This document shows, one piece after another, positions 46,785-56,129 of a DNA stretch of 64,000 nucleotides. Location of the stretch: the NCBI RefSeq assembly GCF_004114535.1, contig NZ_LBJC01000020.1, positions 186,001 to 250,000 of the forward strand. Reading direction: 5' to 3'. The notes beneath the pieces are model-generated. The model had not been told where the DNA came from. It did no database searches and was given only the letters and a program-made list of their open reading frames with translations. The position numbers were made by a program, and so were the translations under genes. Numbering within the stretch: the first letter of the stretch is position 1; every line of letters begins with the position of its first letter. The DNA comes from Bradyrhizobium nanningense. Its GTDB lineage: Bacteria; Pseudomonadota; Alphaproteobacteria; Rhizobiales; Xanthobacteraceae.

Positions 46785-47216
46785 ATGAGGATCTGGAAAA
46801 CGGCAATTGCCTGTTCGCTGGCCGGCGTTGTCATCGCCGGCCAAATCCAAGAGGCGACGGCAGCCCCGCTGCCGACCAACGTCGCGACCATGAAGGCCGC
46901 GGCCGGCGACGACGTCACACAGGTGCATTGGCGCGGCGGCGGGTGGGGATTTGCGCTTGGTGGCCTCGCGGCCGGCGCGATCATCGGCGGCGCCATCGCC
47001 GGCGGCGCGCCGTACGGCTATTATGGTGGACCGTATTACGGCGGCTACGGATATCCCTACGGCTACGGTTATGGTTACGCCCCGGCCTATTACGGCGGCT
47101 ACGGCTACGCGCCGGTGTATCCGCGATATTATCGGCCTTATCGTCCGTATTATAGCTATGGCTATTACCGGCCGTACCGGGTCTATCACCGTCACTATTA
47201 TCGCCGATATTGGTGA
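46785..47216 (+). CDS. Secreted Gly/Tyr-rich low-complexity protein
   Basis: A 143-residue protein. The signal peptide MRIWKTAIACSLAGVVIAGQIQEATAAP is followed by a Gly/Ala-rich hydrophobic segment (GWGFALGGLAAGAIIGGAIAGGA, residues 63-85). The last 60 residues are almost only Tyr, Gly, Pro and Arg (repeats of YGGYGY and YRPYRPYY), ending HRHYYRRYW. The glycine-zipper-like segment could insert into a membrane, and the Tyr/Arg-rich tail could bind carbohydrate or nucleic acid; both are guesses. The ATG has a CAGGAG site. Proteins of this kind are frequent in rhizobia without assigned roles. Confidence 0.8.
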   Translation: MRIWKTAIACSLAGVVIAGQIQEATAAPLPTNVATMKAAAGDDVTQVHWRGGGWGFALGGLAAGAIIGGAIAGGAPYGYYGGPYYGGYGYPYGYGYGYAPAYYGGYGYAPVYPRYYRPYRPYYSYGYYRPYRVYHRHYYRRYW

Positions 47217-47510
47217 ACCCTCGCGGGTTACAGCGAGAGTCACACGATCAGGCTCATGCAGGCAAAATGCATGAGCACGATCGCGGCGAGACGCAGCAGG
47301 CCGGCTTCACGGCAAAGCCTGCGCGTCCCGCCGTCGTACGAAACGTCTTCAGCTGAACGCGGACGGATCGTCACAGGCAAAAAGGCAGGGCCTTCACAAA
47401 CAGAAATAATCTGTGATGGCACTACGGCGCATTGCGCGGCAGTCTCCCTGGAACTCGAGGGAACAAATCGACGTTTGCAGCGCCGGGCGGGGCCAACCGG
47501 GAGCGGTGCC

Positions 47511-47825
47511 GTGCGAGCGCAAACCACGCTATTCTTCTCTTTAGCCAGTTTTTCGCTTTCTGCCATTTCTGTTGCCCATGCCGAAACTGGGCTTGCTTCA
47601 TACTATGGATACGGAAAAGCCGGCAAAGGCGGCGAACTGACCTGTGCACACCGCACGCGTCCAATCGGCAGCATGCTAAGAGTGTCCTGGAGCGGGCGCA
47701 CGATCCAGTGCCGCGTCAACGATCGCGGCCCCTTCATTCGGGGGCGCATCGTCGATCTCTCGGTGCCGGCCGCCCGTGCACTCGGCATGATGAGCGCCGG
47801 CGTGGTGCGAGTTGCCGTGGAATAG
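47511..47825 (+). CDS. Short secreted RlpA-like double-psi beta-barrel protein
   Basis: A 104-residue protein: signal peptide TTLFFSLASFSLSAISVAHA, then the DPBB domain TGLASYYGYGKAGKGGELTCAHRTRPIGSMLRVSWSGRTIQCRVNDRGPFIRGRIVDLSVPAARALGMMSAGVVRVAVE. It keeps the RVNDRGPFxxGRxxDLS core of the family, lacks a lipobox Cys at the cleavage site and has no extra domain. The GTG at 47511 is chosen because it starts a clean signal peptide and has GGGAGCGG upstream; no ATG fits. Related in domain to the lipoprotein at 35694-36218. Likely acts on cell-wall glycan in the periplasm. Confidence 0.8.
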   Translation: MRAQTTLFFSLASFSLSAISVAHAETGLASYYGYGKAGKGGELTCAHRTRPIGSMLRVSWSGRTIQCRVNDRGPFIRGRIVDLSVPAARALGMMSAGVVRVAVE

Positions 47826-47868
47826 GCCGGCTCGCGCGCTATAGTGCCGCCCAAGCAAGGGAGGGGCT

Positions 47869-49038
47869 ATGGCCAGGATCAGGGTGGGACTCGTCGGCTG
47901 CGGCTTCGTGTCGGAGCTGCACATGTATGCGTTCCGGCGCGTCTATGGCGTGGATGTCGAGGTTGCTGCGGTGGCCGCGCGTGGCGATCGCGTCGTCCAA
48001 TTCGCCGGCCATCACGGCATTCCGCGCGTCTACCGCAGCTTCGCCGACCTGATCGCCGACCGCGAGATCGACGTCGTCGACATCTGCACCCCGCCCAATC
48101 TTCATGCGGAAATGATCATTGCGGCGATGCAGGCCGGCAAGCACGTGATCTGCGAGAAACCGTTCGCCGGCTATTTCGGCCGCGACGGCGACGCGCAGCC
48201 GATCGGCAGTCATGTGCCGAAGGCGGTGATGTATCAGCGCGTGCTGGAGGAGATGGACAGGACGCGCGCCGCGATCGAGCGTACCGGAAAACTGTTCATG
48301 TATGCCGAGGACTGGGTCTACGCGCCCGCGGTGGCCAAGACCGCTGAGATCATCATGGCGACGAAGGACAAGATCCTGTTCATGAAGGGCGAGGAGAGTC
48401 ATTCCGGCTCGCACGCGGCCCACGCCGCGCAATGGGCGATGACCGGCGGCGGCTCGCTGATCCGCATGGGCTGTCACCCGCTCTCGGCCGTGCTTTATCT
48501 CAAACAGGTCGAGGCCAAGGCACGCGGCGAGACCATTCGCGTCGCCAGCGTCACCGGCGATGTCGGCAACGTCACCGCCGGTCTCAAGCCCGAAGAGCGC
48601 ACCTGCATCAAGGCCAATCCCGTCGACGTCGAAGATTGGGGCACGCTCACCGCCACCTTTTCCGACGGCACCAAGGCGACCGTGTTCTCCGGCGACATGA
48701 TCATGGGCGGCGTGCGCAACCTGATCGAGACCTACACGTCCGGCGGCTCGCTGTTCGCCAACATCACGCCGAACAATCATCTGATGAGCTACCAGACCAG
48801 CGAAGAGAAGCTCGCCTCGGTCTACATCACAGAAAAGGTCGACCGCAAAACCGGCTGGCAATATGTCTGCCTCGAAGAAGAATGGACGCGCGGCTATCTG
48901 CAGGAGATCCAGGATTTCATGGAGTGCGTGGCGAGCGGGCGGCAGCCGCTCTCCGACCTCGCGCTGGCCTACGAGACGATCAAGGTGAATTACGCAGGGT
49001 ACTGGGCCGCGGAGGAGGGGAGAAGGGTGGTGTTGTAG
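47869..49038 (+). CDS. Gfo/Idh/MocA-family oxidoreductase
   Basis: A 389-residue NAD(P)-dependent dehydrogenase. The Rossmann motif VGLVGCGFVSELHMYAF is at residues 5-21. The catalytic-site motif EKPFAGYF (Lys near residue 101) and IDVVDICTPPNLHAEMIIAAMQAGKHVIC are typical, followed by a C-terminal beta-sheet domain. Members oxidise sugars, inositols or related polyols. The substrate is unknown. It has an AGGGAGGGG ribosome site and stands alone between the DPBB gene and a repeat. Confidence 0.88.
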   Translation: MARIRVGLVGCGFVSELHMYAFRRVYGVDVEVAAVAARGDRVVQFAGHHGIPRVYRSFADLIADREIDVVDICTPPNLHAEMIIAAMQAGKHVICEKPFAGYFGRDGDAQPIGSHVPKAVMYQRVLEEMDRTRAAIERTGKLFMYAEDWVYAPAVAKTAEIIMATKDKILFMKGEESHSGSHAAHAAQWAMTGGGSLIRMGCHPLSAVLYLKQVEAKARGETIRVASVTGDVGNVTAGLKPEERTCIKANPVDVEDWGTLTATFSDGTKATVFSGDMIMGGVRNLIETYTSGGSLFANITPNNHLMSYQTSEEKLASVYITEKVDRKTGWQYVCLEEEWTRGYLQEIQDFMECVASGRQPLSDLALAYETIKVNYAGYWAAEEGRRVVL

Positions 49039-49069
49039 GGGGAAGAAGTCGCCGCAAGTACACTGCAAA

Positions 49070-49212
49070 CCCTTCTCCCCTTGCGGGAGAAGGTGGCGCG
49101 AAGCGCCGGATGAGGGGTTCTATCCGCGCGCTTGTTAAGAGTTGGACTCGGGAGGGAACCCCTCACCCGGCTTCTCTTCGCGAAGCCACCCTCTCCCACA
49201 AAGGGAGAGGGT
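49070..49212. repeat. Dispersed repeat, CCTTCTCCC...GGGAGAGGGTG type (copy 3)
   Basis: The left arm CCCTTCTCCCCTTGCGGG and right arm CCCTCTCCCACAAAGGGAGA form hairpins. GATGAGGGGTTC and GAACCCCTCACCC are inverted around the centre. It lies between two convergent genes, the oxidoreductase and the orphan binding protein. It belongs with the elements at 20870, 33418 and 58996. Confidence 0.85.
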
Positions 49213-49236
49213 GCACCGTCTTCGCGGCGAGCAAAG

Positions 49237-50547
49237 CTATGCCCCGTAGGTCGAGCCCTTCGGCAGCGGAAACACCGGGTCCTGCGTGCGGATGTTGGTC
49301 GGCCACACCACCGAGATGTGCTCGCCGGCGTTCTGCATCACCACCGGGGTCGAGCGTTCGTTCTGGCCGGACAGCGGCGTGCCCGGCGGGAAGAATTTCA
49401 CGCCATAGCCCTGGATGGTGCCGCCAGCGGGAATGTCGACGTCGAGCGCGGCCTTGCGGATCGCCTCTGGCTCGAAGCTGCCGTACTTCTCCTTGGCGAC
49501 CGGCAGCACGTTGTTGAGCAGCACCCAGGTCTGGTTGAAGCCCATCGAGCAGTGCGGCGGCACGTCGGTGGCGCCGGTCTTGGCCTGATAGCGCGAGACC
49601 ATGGTCTTGATCAGTTCGCCCATGCCCGGCGCGAGTTTTGCGGGATCGAGCAGCTGTGCCGGCACCGGATCGATGTTGCAGAAATTGTCGATGTCGGCGC
49701 CGAACGTGGCGCGCAGCTTGTCGAGCTGGCTGTAGCCCGCGCCGGCCCCGAACAGCATCTTGAAGCGCAACCCGCTCTCGCGGGCCTGGCGCAGGAACAG
49801 GGTGATGTCGGGGTTGTAGCCTGCATGCGAGATCACGTCGGCCTTGGCACGCTTGATCTTGGTGACGAGCACCGACAGGTCGGGCGCGGAGGCCGAATAG
49901 CCTTCACGCAGCACCACCTGGATGCCGGCCTGCTTGGCATAGGCCTCGTCGGCGGCGGCGACGCCGACGCCGTAGGGCCCGTCCTCGTGGATCAGCGCGA
50001 CCTTGACGTCCTTGGGATCCATGCCGAGCTTGGCTTTCGCGTGCTCTGTGATGAAGCTGGCAAAGGCCTGGCCGTATTGGTCGGAATGGATCTGGGCGCG
50101 AAATACGTATTGCAGGTTCTTGTCCTTGAACACCGCGGTCGAGACCGCGGTCGTGATCCAGAGGATCTTCTTCTGCTGCTCGACCTTCGCGGCCAGCGGC
50201 ACCGCATGCGAGCTCGCATAGACGCCGTTGAGGATGTCGATCTTCTCCTGGCTGATCAGGCGTTCGGCCTCGTTGATCGCAACGTCGGGCTTGCTCTGGG
50301 AATCCGCGGCGACCGGTACGATCTTGGTCTTGCCGCCGATACCGCCTTTCTCGTTGACGAGATCGATGGCGATCTGCGCGCCGATCGACGAGGCGACCGA
50401 GCCGCCGGCGGCAAAGGGGCCGGTGAGATCGTAGATCAGGCCGATGCGCAAATTCTCGGCCTGCGCCCGAGCCCTGGTCCAATCGAGGCTGAGTGTGGCG
50501 GCGGCAGCCGCCGTACCCTTCAGCAGCTGCCTGCGTGAAGTCGGCAT
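49237..50547 (-). CDS. Orphan ABC substrate-binding protein with Tat signal (LivK/AmiC type)
   Basis: A 436-residue Peripla_BP_6 protein. The N terminus MPTSRRQLLKGTAAAAATLSLDWTRARAQ is a twin-arginine signal. The mature part (LRIGLIYDLTGPFAAGGSVASSIGAQIAIDLVNEKGGIGGKTKIVPVAADSQSKPDVAINEAERLI) closely parallels the protein at 23447-24757, with shared segments such as APDLS-LVTK-KRAKxDV and PDITLxLRQARExGL. No permease or ATPase gene is adjacent. It may use another system's membrane parts, such as the Liv-type importer at 24773-28150. The ATG is preceded by GGGAGGAT. Confidence 0.9.
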   Translation of the reverse strand: MPTSRRQLLKGTAAAAATLSLDWTRARAQAENLRIGLIYDLTGPFAAGGSVASSIGAQIAIDLVNEKGGIGGKTKIVPVAADSQSKPDVAINEAERLISQEKIDILNGVYASSHAVPLAAKVEQQKKILWITTAVSTAVFKDKNLQYVFRAQIHSDQYGQAFASFITEHAKAKLGMDPKDVKVALIHEDGPYGVGVAAADEAYAKQAGIQVVLREGYSASAPDLSVLVTKIKRAKADVISHAGYNPDITLFLRQARESGLRFKMLFGAGAGYSQLDKLRATFGADIDNFCNIDPVPAQLLDPAKLAPGMGELIKTMVSRYQAKTGATDVPPHCSMGFNQTWVLLNNVLPVAKEKYGSFEPEAIRKAALDVDIPAGGTIQGYGVKFFPPGTPLSGQNERSTPVVMQNAGEHISVVWPTNIRTQDPVFPLPKGSTYGA

Positions 50548-50703
50548 CCTATCCTCCCTCAAAACCGTCTTATGATTGGTTGTTATCTTTTTGCGAAGTA
50601 TGGGGAGGGGGATAGTGGAAAGTCAACATGGCGAAAGTCGAGGTCCGTCGTCCGGCATAGAACGCAAATGCGAAATGACGGCGACGGGCCAGGCGATGTG
50701 TCG

Positions 50704-53214
50704 TCACTGCGCCAGGCGGCGGGCCAGATAGCGCGCCGTCTTTCCGCTGGCCTTGGCGACCTGTTCGGGCGTTCCCGATGCGACGATGCGGCCGCCCTCG
50801 TCACCGGCGCCGGGGCCGAGATCGATGATCCAGTCGCTGTGCGCGACGACGTCCATGTCGTGCTCGACTACGATCACGCTGCTGCCGCCGTCCACGATCC
50901 GCTCGAGCTGGGCGATCAGCCGTTCGACATCGCGCGGGTGAAGGCCGGTGGTGGGCTCGTCCAGGACATAGAGCGTGTGACCGCGCTGCGGACGCATCAA
51001 CTCGGTCGCGAGCTTGATGCGCTGGGCTTCGCCGCCGGACAATTCGGTGGCGGACTGGCCGAGGCGGATATAGCCGAGACCGACCTCGCGCACGACCGAG
51101 AGCGACCGGTTCAGCGTCGCATCGCCCTCGAAGAACGCGAAGGCCTCGTCGACGCGCATCGCCAGCACGTCCGCGATGGACTTTCCGCGGATCTTCACCT
51201 CGAGCGTCTTGTCGTTGTAGCGCGCGCCCTTGCAGGTCGGGCAGGGCGCGTAGACGCTGGGCAGGAACAAGAGCTCGACGCAGACGAAGCCCTCGCCCTC
51301 GCAGGTCGCGCATCGTCCCTTGGCGACGTTGAAAGAGAAGCGTCCGGCGTCGTAGCGGCGGGACTTTGCCTGCGGCGTTGCCGCGAACAGCCGGCGCACA
51401 TGGTCGAACAGGCCGGTATAGGTTGCAAGGTTGGACCGCGGGGTGCGGCCGATCGGCTTCTGGTCCACCACGACGAGACGGTTCACCTGGTCGAGGCCGG
51501 CAACGATCCTGCCGCCCAGTGTCACGACCGTCGGGGCCAGGCTGTCGTCGTCGGAATCGGTAGCAAGCGTGTGGCCGAGATGCGCGGCCACGGTGTCGAC
51601 GAGGAATTGGCTGATCAGGCTCGATTTGCCGGAGCCCGACACGCCGGTGATGCTGGCGATGATGCCGAGCGGAATGTCGACGTCGAGGCCGCGGAGATTA
51701 TTGCGGACGACACCGCTGATTTTCAGACGCCCCTTCGGCTCGCGACGAACAGCCGGCAGTGGCTTTCTCGGTCGCGAGAGATAGTGGGCCGTTCGCGATT
51801 GCTCGATTTCGCCGAGTCCGGCCGGCGGCCCGCTGTAGAGGATCAGCCCGCCGCCTTCGCCGGCGTCGGGCCCGACGTCCACCAGCCAGTCGGCGTGCCT
51901 GATCACCTCGATCTCGTGCTCGACCACGAAGATCGAGTTGCCCGCGCGCTTCAGCCGGTCCAGCGCCCGCAGCAGCGCCTCGGTGTCGGCAGGATGCAGG
52001 CCCGCGGACGGCTCGTCGAGCACATAGACGACGCCGAACAGGTTGGAGCGGACCTGCGTCGCCAGACGCAGCCGCTGCAACTCACCGGGCGACAGCGTCG
52101 GCGTGCTCCGTTCGCAGGCGAGATAGCCGAGGCCGAGGTCGAGCAGCACCGCCAGCCGGGCCGAGAGATCCTCGCAGATTCGCCTGACGACGACGGCCTT
52201 CTCCGACTTGTCCGTTGATGCTCTTGCAAACGGCTTGATGAGCTGGTGCAGCTGCGTGAGCGGCAGGTGCGACATCTCGGCAATGTTGAGCCCGGCGAAC
52301 TTGACCTTGAGGGCCTCGGGCTTGAGCCTTGTACCATGGCAGGTCGGGCAGTCCCTGGTGATCATGAATTGCGCAACGCGGCGCTTCATCATGGCGCTCT
52401 CGGACTTGGCGTAGGTCTGCATCACGTAGCGTTTGGCGCCGGTGAAGGTGCCCTGATAGCTCGGCTCTTCCTTGCGACGCAGGGCGCGTCTGACCTCGGC
52501 GGCATCGTAACCGGCATAGACCGGAACGGTCGGCTGCTCCTCGGTGAACAGGATCCAGTCGCGGTCCTTCTTCGGAAGCTCGCGCCAGGGCTTGTCGACG
52601 TCGTAGCCGAGCGTCGTCAGGATGTCGCGGAGGTTCTGTCCCTGCCAGGCGCTCGGCCAGGCCGCGACGGCACGCTCGCGGATGCTCTTGGTGTCGTCGG
52701 GCACCATCGACTTCTCGGTCACGTCGAGCATTCGGCCGATGCCGTGGCAGGTCGGGCAGGCGCCCTCCGGCGTGTTCGGCGAGAACGCTTCCGCATAGAG
52801 CATCGCTTGTCCGCGCGGGTAGTCGCCGGCACGGGAATAGAGCATTCGCAGCAGATTCGAGATGGTGGTGACGCTGCCGACGGATGACCGCGTCGTCGGC
52901 GCCCCGCGCTGCTGCTGCAGTGCGACCGCGGGCGGCAGGCCTTCGATGTCGTCGACCTCGGGGATCTGCATCTGGTGGAAGAGACGTCGCGCGTAGGGCG
53001 ACACCGATTCCAGATACCGCCGCTGCGCCTCGGCGTAGATCGTTCCAAAGGCGAGCGAGGATTTCCCCGAACCCGACACGCCCGTAAACACGACGAGGGC
53101 GTTGCGGGGAATGCGGAGGTCGACGTTCCTGAGATTGTGCTCGCGCGCGCCTCGCACCCGGACGAAGCCATCGTCCTGCATCAGGCTGTCGGTTCTTTTG
53201 GGTCTATCGTCCAT
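50704..53214 (-). CDS. UvrA2-like excision-repair ABC ATPase
   Basis: An 836-residue UvrA homologue with two ABC ATPase modules: Walker [36 protein letters not shown] in the first and [17 protein letters not shown] in the second. Signature motifs and Walker B ([12 protein letters not shown] and [12 protein letters not shown]) occur in both. Zinc-finger Cys pairs are seen (CPTCHG, CATCEG and CPTCKG). It is about 100 residues shorter than UvrA because the UvrB-binding region is reduced, the hallmark of UvrA2-type proteins linked to DNA damage or drug tolerance. No uvrB or uvrC is nearby. It has a GGAGCAG ribosome site. Confidence 0.9.
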   Translation of the reverse strand: MDDRPKRTDSLMQDDGFVRVRGAREHNLRNVDLRIPRNALVVFTGVSGSGKSSLAFGTIYAEAQRRYLESVSPYARRLFHQMQIPEVDDIEGLPPAVALQQQRGAPTTRSSVGSVTTISNLLRMLYSRAGDYPRGQAMLYAEAFSPNTPEGACPTCHGIGRMLDVTEKSMVPDDTKSIRERAVAAWPSAWQGQNLRDILTTLGYDVDKPWRELPKKDRDWILFTEEQPTVPVYAGYDAAEVRRALRRKEEPSYQGTFTGAKRYVMQTYAKSESAMMKRRVAQFMITRDCPTCHGTRLKPEALKVKFAGLNIAEMSHLPLTQLHQLIKPFARASTDKSEKAVVVRRICEDLSARLAVLLDLGLGYLACERSTPTLSPGELQRLRLATQVRSNLFGVVYVLDEPSAGLHPADTEALLRALDRLKRAGNSIFVVEHEIEVIRHADWLVDVGPDAGEGGGLILYSGPPAGLGEIEQSRTAHYLSRPRKPLPAVRREPKGRLKISGVVRNNLRGLDVDIPLGIIASITGVSGSGKSSLISQFLVDTVAAHLGHTLATDSDDDSLAPTVVTLGGRIVAGLDQVNRLVVVDQKPIGRTPRSNLATYTGLFDHVRRLFAATPQAKSRRYDAGRFSFNVAKGRCATCEGEGFVCVELLFLPSVYAPCPTCKGARYNDKTLEVKIRGKSIADVLAMRVDEAFAFFEGDATLNRSLSVVREVGLGYIRLGQSATELSGGEAQRIKLATELMRPQRGHTLYVLDEPTTGLHPRDVERLIAQLERIVDGGSSVIVVEHDMDVVAHSDWIIDLGPGAGDEGGRIVASGTPEQVAKASGKTARYLARRLAQ

Positions 53215-53367
53215 CTGACTGCTCCGGGCCGCGTCGGGATTAACGGCAGGATCGCAGGATGGGTCCCTCGGTGCCAGTGCGCCTGGTTGCGTTCTGCACG
53301 ACGCGAGGCCGCTCGGGGTGACAGCGAGGGCCTTGTCATAAGCGTTCGGCGGACAGCAAGCCGCGCC

Positions 53368-54552
53368 TCAGACGATGAAGTCCCTGGCGGTGAGATCGGC
53401 GGCGTGGATGCCTTCCAGCGTGATCGTGTCGTTGGCCGTCAGCTGGATCACCGCATTGCCGACGCTGTCGTCGCTGATCAGGCTCTTCAGCGCGGCCCAG
53501 TCCGCAAAGCCGTAAGCGTGGACGTCGATGACGTCGTACTCGGGTGCCGTGCTGCCTCCGGCCTTGTTGCCCTGATCGAAATCGTTGATCAGGTCCTGGC
53601 CCGAGCCGGCCTCGAACACGAACAGGTCGTTGTTCGGTCCGCCCCAGAGCTGATCATTGCCGCCCCCGCCGTTCAGCAGGTCACGGCCACCAGTGATCGA
53701 GCCGTCCACGGCTGGGGCGTAGATGTGTGCGTCGCCATATAGCCAGTCGCCGCGCGCGCTGCCCACGAGGATGTCGTTGCCGCCATGCGCGCTGCCCGAC
53801 ATGTTCGAGGCATCGCCGAACATGGCGATCGACGTTGAGTCGGGGTTGCCATCGACGGCTGCGACCAGCACGTCGTCGCCGCCGCGGGCGTTGTCACTCA
53901 GGTAGTCCGCGTCGCCAACCATGAACGCACCTCCGGATCGCGCTTCGGTGCCTATCGTGTAGATGAGAATATCGTTGCCGCCACGTGCCTCGCCGCTCAT
54001 GTCGATCAGTGCATCGCCCGAGATCGATGCCGCGCCATAGACTCCGGCCTGGGTGACGTTGATGATGTCGTTGCCGCCCCGAGTATCGTCGTTCATGGTC
54101 GTGCCCGCATCGCCGACGAACGTCCCGTACGCCCTGTCTCCCATCGTGCCCGTGATGACGTCATTGCCGCCGCGCGTTTCTCCCGTCATCGCCATCTCGG
54201 CGTCGCCGAAGAGGGAGGTGCTCGTATAGATCGAATCCGTGGCGTCGACGTTCAGAACATCATTGCCGCCATGGGCATGGCCGGACATCGTCCGCGCGTC
54301 GCCGTCGACGGTGACATAAACCCCGAAGCCCACGACATCGGCGACGAAATGGTCGTTCCCGCCGTGCGACCGTCCCTGCAAGTCCTCATCGTCGCCGACG
54401 AGCAGCAGGGTGCTGGGCCCGCCATCGACCGTCGCGATCATGCTGTCGTTCCCGCCGCGGCCGTCGACCGGCAGGCCGGGGTCCCCGAATACGAGCACGA
54501 GCTCCTGACTTCCGACGCTGACGAAGATCGTGTCGTTTGGCATATGGCGCAT
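53368..54552 (-). CDS. RTX-like protein with nine GGND repeats of about 32 residues
   Basis: A 394-residue acidic protein without a signal peptide. The motif GGND (once GGDD) recurs at residues 33, 64, 95, 128, 159, 191, 224, 257 and 297, a period of 31-33 residues up to the eighth. The full unit is roughly GDAxxMSGxARGGNDIL plus a variable stretch. Typical RTX proteins have nine-residue repeats (GGxGxDxLx), which here occur only in the last part (LNGGGGNDQLWGGPNNDLFVFEAGSG). The C-terminal 75 residues resemble a type I secretion signal region. Calcium binding and secretion are inferred; no TolC, HlyB or HlyD genes are adjacent. The ATG at 54552 has a GGGGAG site. Confidence 0.85.
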   Translation of the reverse strand: MRHMPNDTIFVSVGSQELVLVFGDPGLPVDGRGGNDSMIATVDGGPSTLLLVGDDEDLQGRSHGGNDHFVADVVGFGVYVTVDGDARTMSGHAHGGNDVLNVDATDSIYTSTSLFGDAEMAMTGETRGGNDVITGTMGDRAYGTFVGDAGTTMNDDTRGGNDIINVTQAGVYGAASISGDALIDMSGEARGGNDILIYTIGTEARSGGAFMVGDADYLSDNARGGDDVLVAAVDGNPDSTSIAMFGDASNMSGSAHGGNDILVGSARGDWLYGDAHIYAPAVDGSITGGRDLLNGGGGNDQLWGGPNNDLFVFEAGSGQDLINDFDQGNKAGGSTAPEYDVIDVHAYGFADWAALKSLISDDSVGNAVIQLTANDTITLEGIHAADLTARDFIV

Positions 54553-54751
54553 CTTGCAACTCCCCGGTCCATGTCGGGCGCGGATCGAGCCGAGCATCAT
54601 GCTCGCGCCCCGCGCTGCGGCCCTGCCGCGTCACGCATCATCTTCGGTTTGATGGCGGAGATGGGCCAGCGGTGCAGCTTGATTGCGGCCGCGGAACCGG
54701 GCCGGAGCAAGCGCGTCGTCAAGCTGTCATGAAACGCACAAGCGCGGTGCC

Positions 54752-54873
54752 GTAGGGTGGGCAAAGGCGCAAAGCGCCGTGCCCACCATCTCGTTCCGTA
54801 TCCAAGGGATCGTGGGCACGCTTCCGCCTTCGCTCTTCGAGCGACGGCGGACAAGTCGCTTTGCCCACCCTAC
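54752..54873. repeat. Dispersed palindromic element, GTAGGGTGGGCAAAG family (copy 2)
   Basis: GTAGGGTGGGCAAAG at 54752-54766 is repeated in inverted form at 54859-54873, exactly as in the element at 5481. The interior again carries GCCGTGCCCACC and ATCGTGGGCACG as an inner inverted pair. It lies in the gap between two minus-strand genes. Confidence 0.85.
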
Positions 54874-54911
54874 GATAGCGGGGCAAGCCTGCAGAATGCA
54901 GCGGGCTCGGC

Positions 54912-56129
54912 TCAGCCCGGTCCCGCGCCTTGCGTCGCCGTGAACACCGCGTAGAGCGACTGGCTCGCGGCCATGAACAGGCGGTTGCGCTTGGGGCCGC
55001 CGAAGGTGATGTTGCCGCACACCTCCGGCAGGCGGATGCGGCCGAGCAGCTTGCCCTCCGGTGACCACGCCGTCGCGCCGCTATAGCCGACGGCGCGGCC
55101 GGCATTGCTGGAGGCCCAGACATTGCCGTTGACGTCGCAGCGCACGCCATCCGGCCCGCACTTCACGCCGTCGATCACGCAGTCGGAAAAGCGCTTCTGG
55201 TTGGACAGCTTGTTGTCCGCGCCGACGTCGAACACGAAGATCTCGCCCTTGCCGCCGGGGCCGGTGTCGCCCGGTCCCTTGCCGGTCGAGACCACGTAGA
55301 GCTTCTTGAAGTCCGGCGAAAAGCACAGGCCGTTCGGATCGGGCACCTGGTCTTCGGTGACGACGAGGTCGACGCGGCCGGAAGGGTCGATGCGATAGCA
55401 ATTGGTCGGCAGCTCGCGCTTGCCCGGTGTGAAACCGGCCGGTTGTCCGATCCGCGGATTGAGCTTGCCGCCGGCATTGCTCGCCCCGCCCGCGGCATCC
55501 GGCTCGCCTTCGTAGAGCTGACCGCCATAGGGCGGATCGGTGAACCAGTAACTGCCGTCGGGATGCGCGACGACGTCGTTCGGCGAGTTCAGCTTCTTGC
55601 CGTTGTAATTGTCGCAGAGAACGGTGGCGGTGCCGTCATGCTCGTAGCGCGTCACCCGGCGGGTCAGGTGCTCGCAGGAGAGCTGGCGGCCCTGGAAGTC
55701 GAAGGAGTTGCCGTTGGAATTGTTGGACGGCGTGCGAAACACGCTGACGCGGCCGTCGTCCTCGCTCCAGCGCATCTGCCGGTTATTGGGAATGTCGCTC
55801 CACAAGAGATATCGTCCTTGCGCGCTCCACGCCGGGCCCTCCGCCCACAGCACGCCGGTGTAGAGACGTTTGATCGCGGTGTTGGGCTGCGCGAGATCGT
55901 TGAAGGACGGATCGACCGCGATGATGTCGGGGTCCCAGAAATAAGTGGTCGGCGCGCCATGGGGACTGAAATCGCGCGGCGGGGTGGTGATGGTGGTCGG
56001 CGGTGCGGCGGGTCCCGTCTGGGCCAGCGCAGGGCCGGCGACGGTGGCCGCGGCGCCAAGCGCAAGCCCCCGGACAAGTGTTCGTCGTGAAAGCGCAAGC
56101 TCCTGCTCACGCTGTTCTTGGCGTGTCAT
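54912..56129 (-). CDS. SMP-30/gluconolactonase-family protein with Tat signal
   Basis: A 405-residue exported beta-propeller. The N terminus has a twin-arginine motif (LSRRTLVRGLALGAAATVAGPALAQ). The body has SMP-30 features: YTGVLWAEGPAWSAQGRYLLWSDIPNNRQMRW, GRQLSCEHLTRRVTRYE, KLNSPNDVVAHPDGSYWFTDPPYGG, DPNGLCFSPDFKKLYVVST and CDVNGNVWASSNAG. Metal-binding Glu, Asn and Asp residues of the family are present. Such proteins hydrolyse lactones; the substrate is unknown. Good GGGAGGA site. The 321 bases upstream (56130-56450) show no gene or clear regulatory site. Confidence 0.88.
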   Translation of the reverse strand: MTRQEQREQELALSRRTLVRGLALGAAATVAGPALAQTGPAAPPTTITTPPRDFSPHGAPTTYFWDPDIIAVDPSFNDLAQPNTAIKRLYTGVLWAEGPAWSAQGRYLLWSDIPNNRQMRWSEDDGRVSVFRTPSNNSNGNSFDFQGRQLSCEHLTRRVTRYEHDGTATVLCDNYNGKKLNSPNDVVAHPDGSYWFTDPPYGGQLYEGEPDAAGGASNAGGKLNPRIGQPAGFTPGKRELPTNCYRIDPSGRVDLVVTEDQVPDPNGLCFSPDFKKLYVVSTGKGPGDTGPGGKGEIFVFDVGADNKLSNQKRFSDCVIDGVKCGPDGVRCDVNGNVWASSNAGRAVGYSGATAWSPEGKLLGRIRLPEVCGNITFGGPKRNRLFMAASQSLYAVFTATQGAGPG

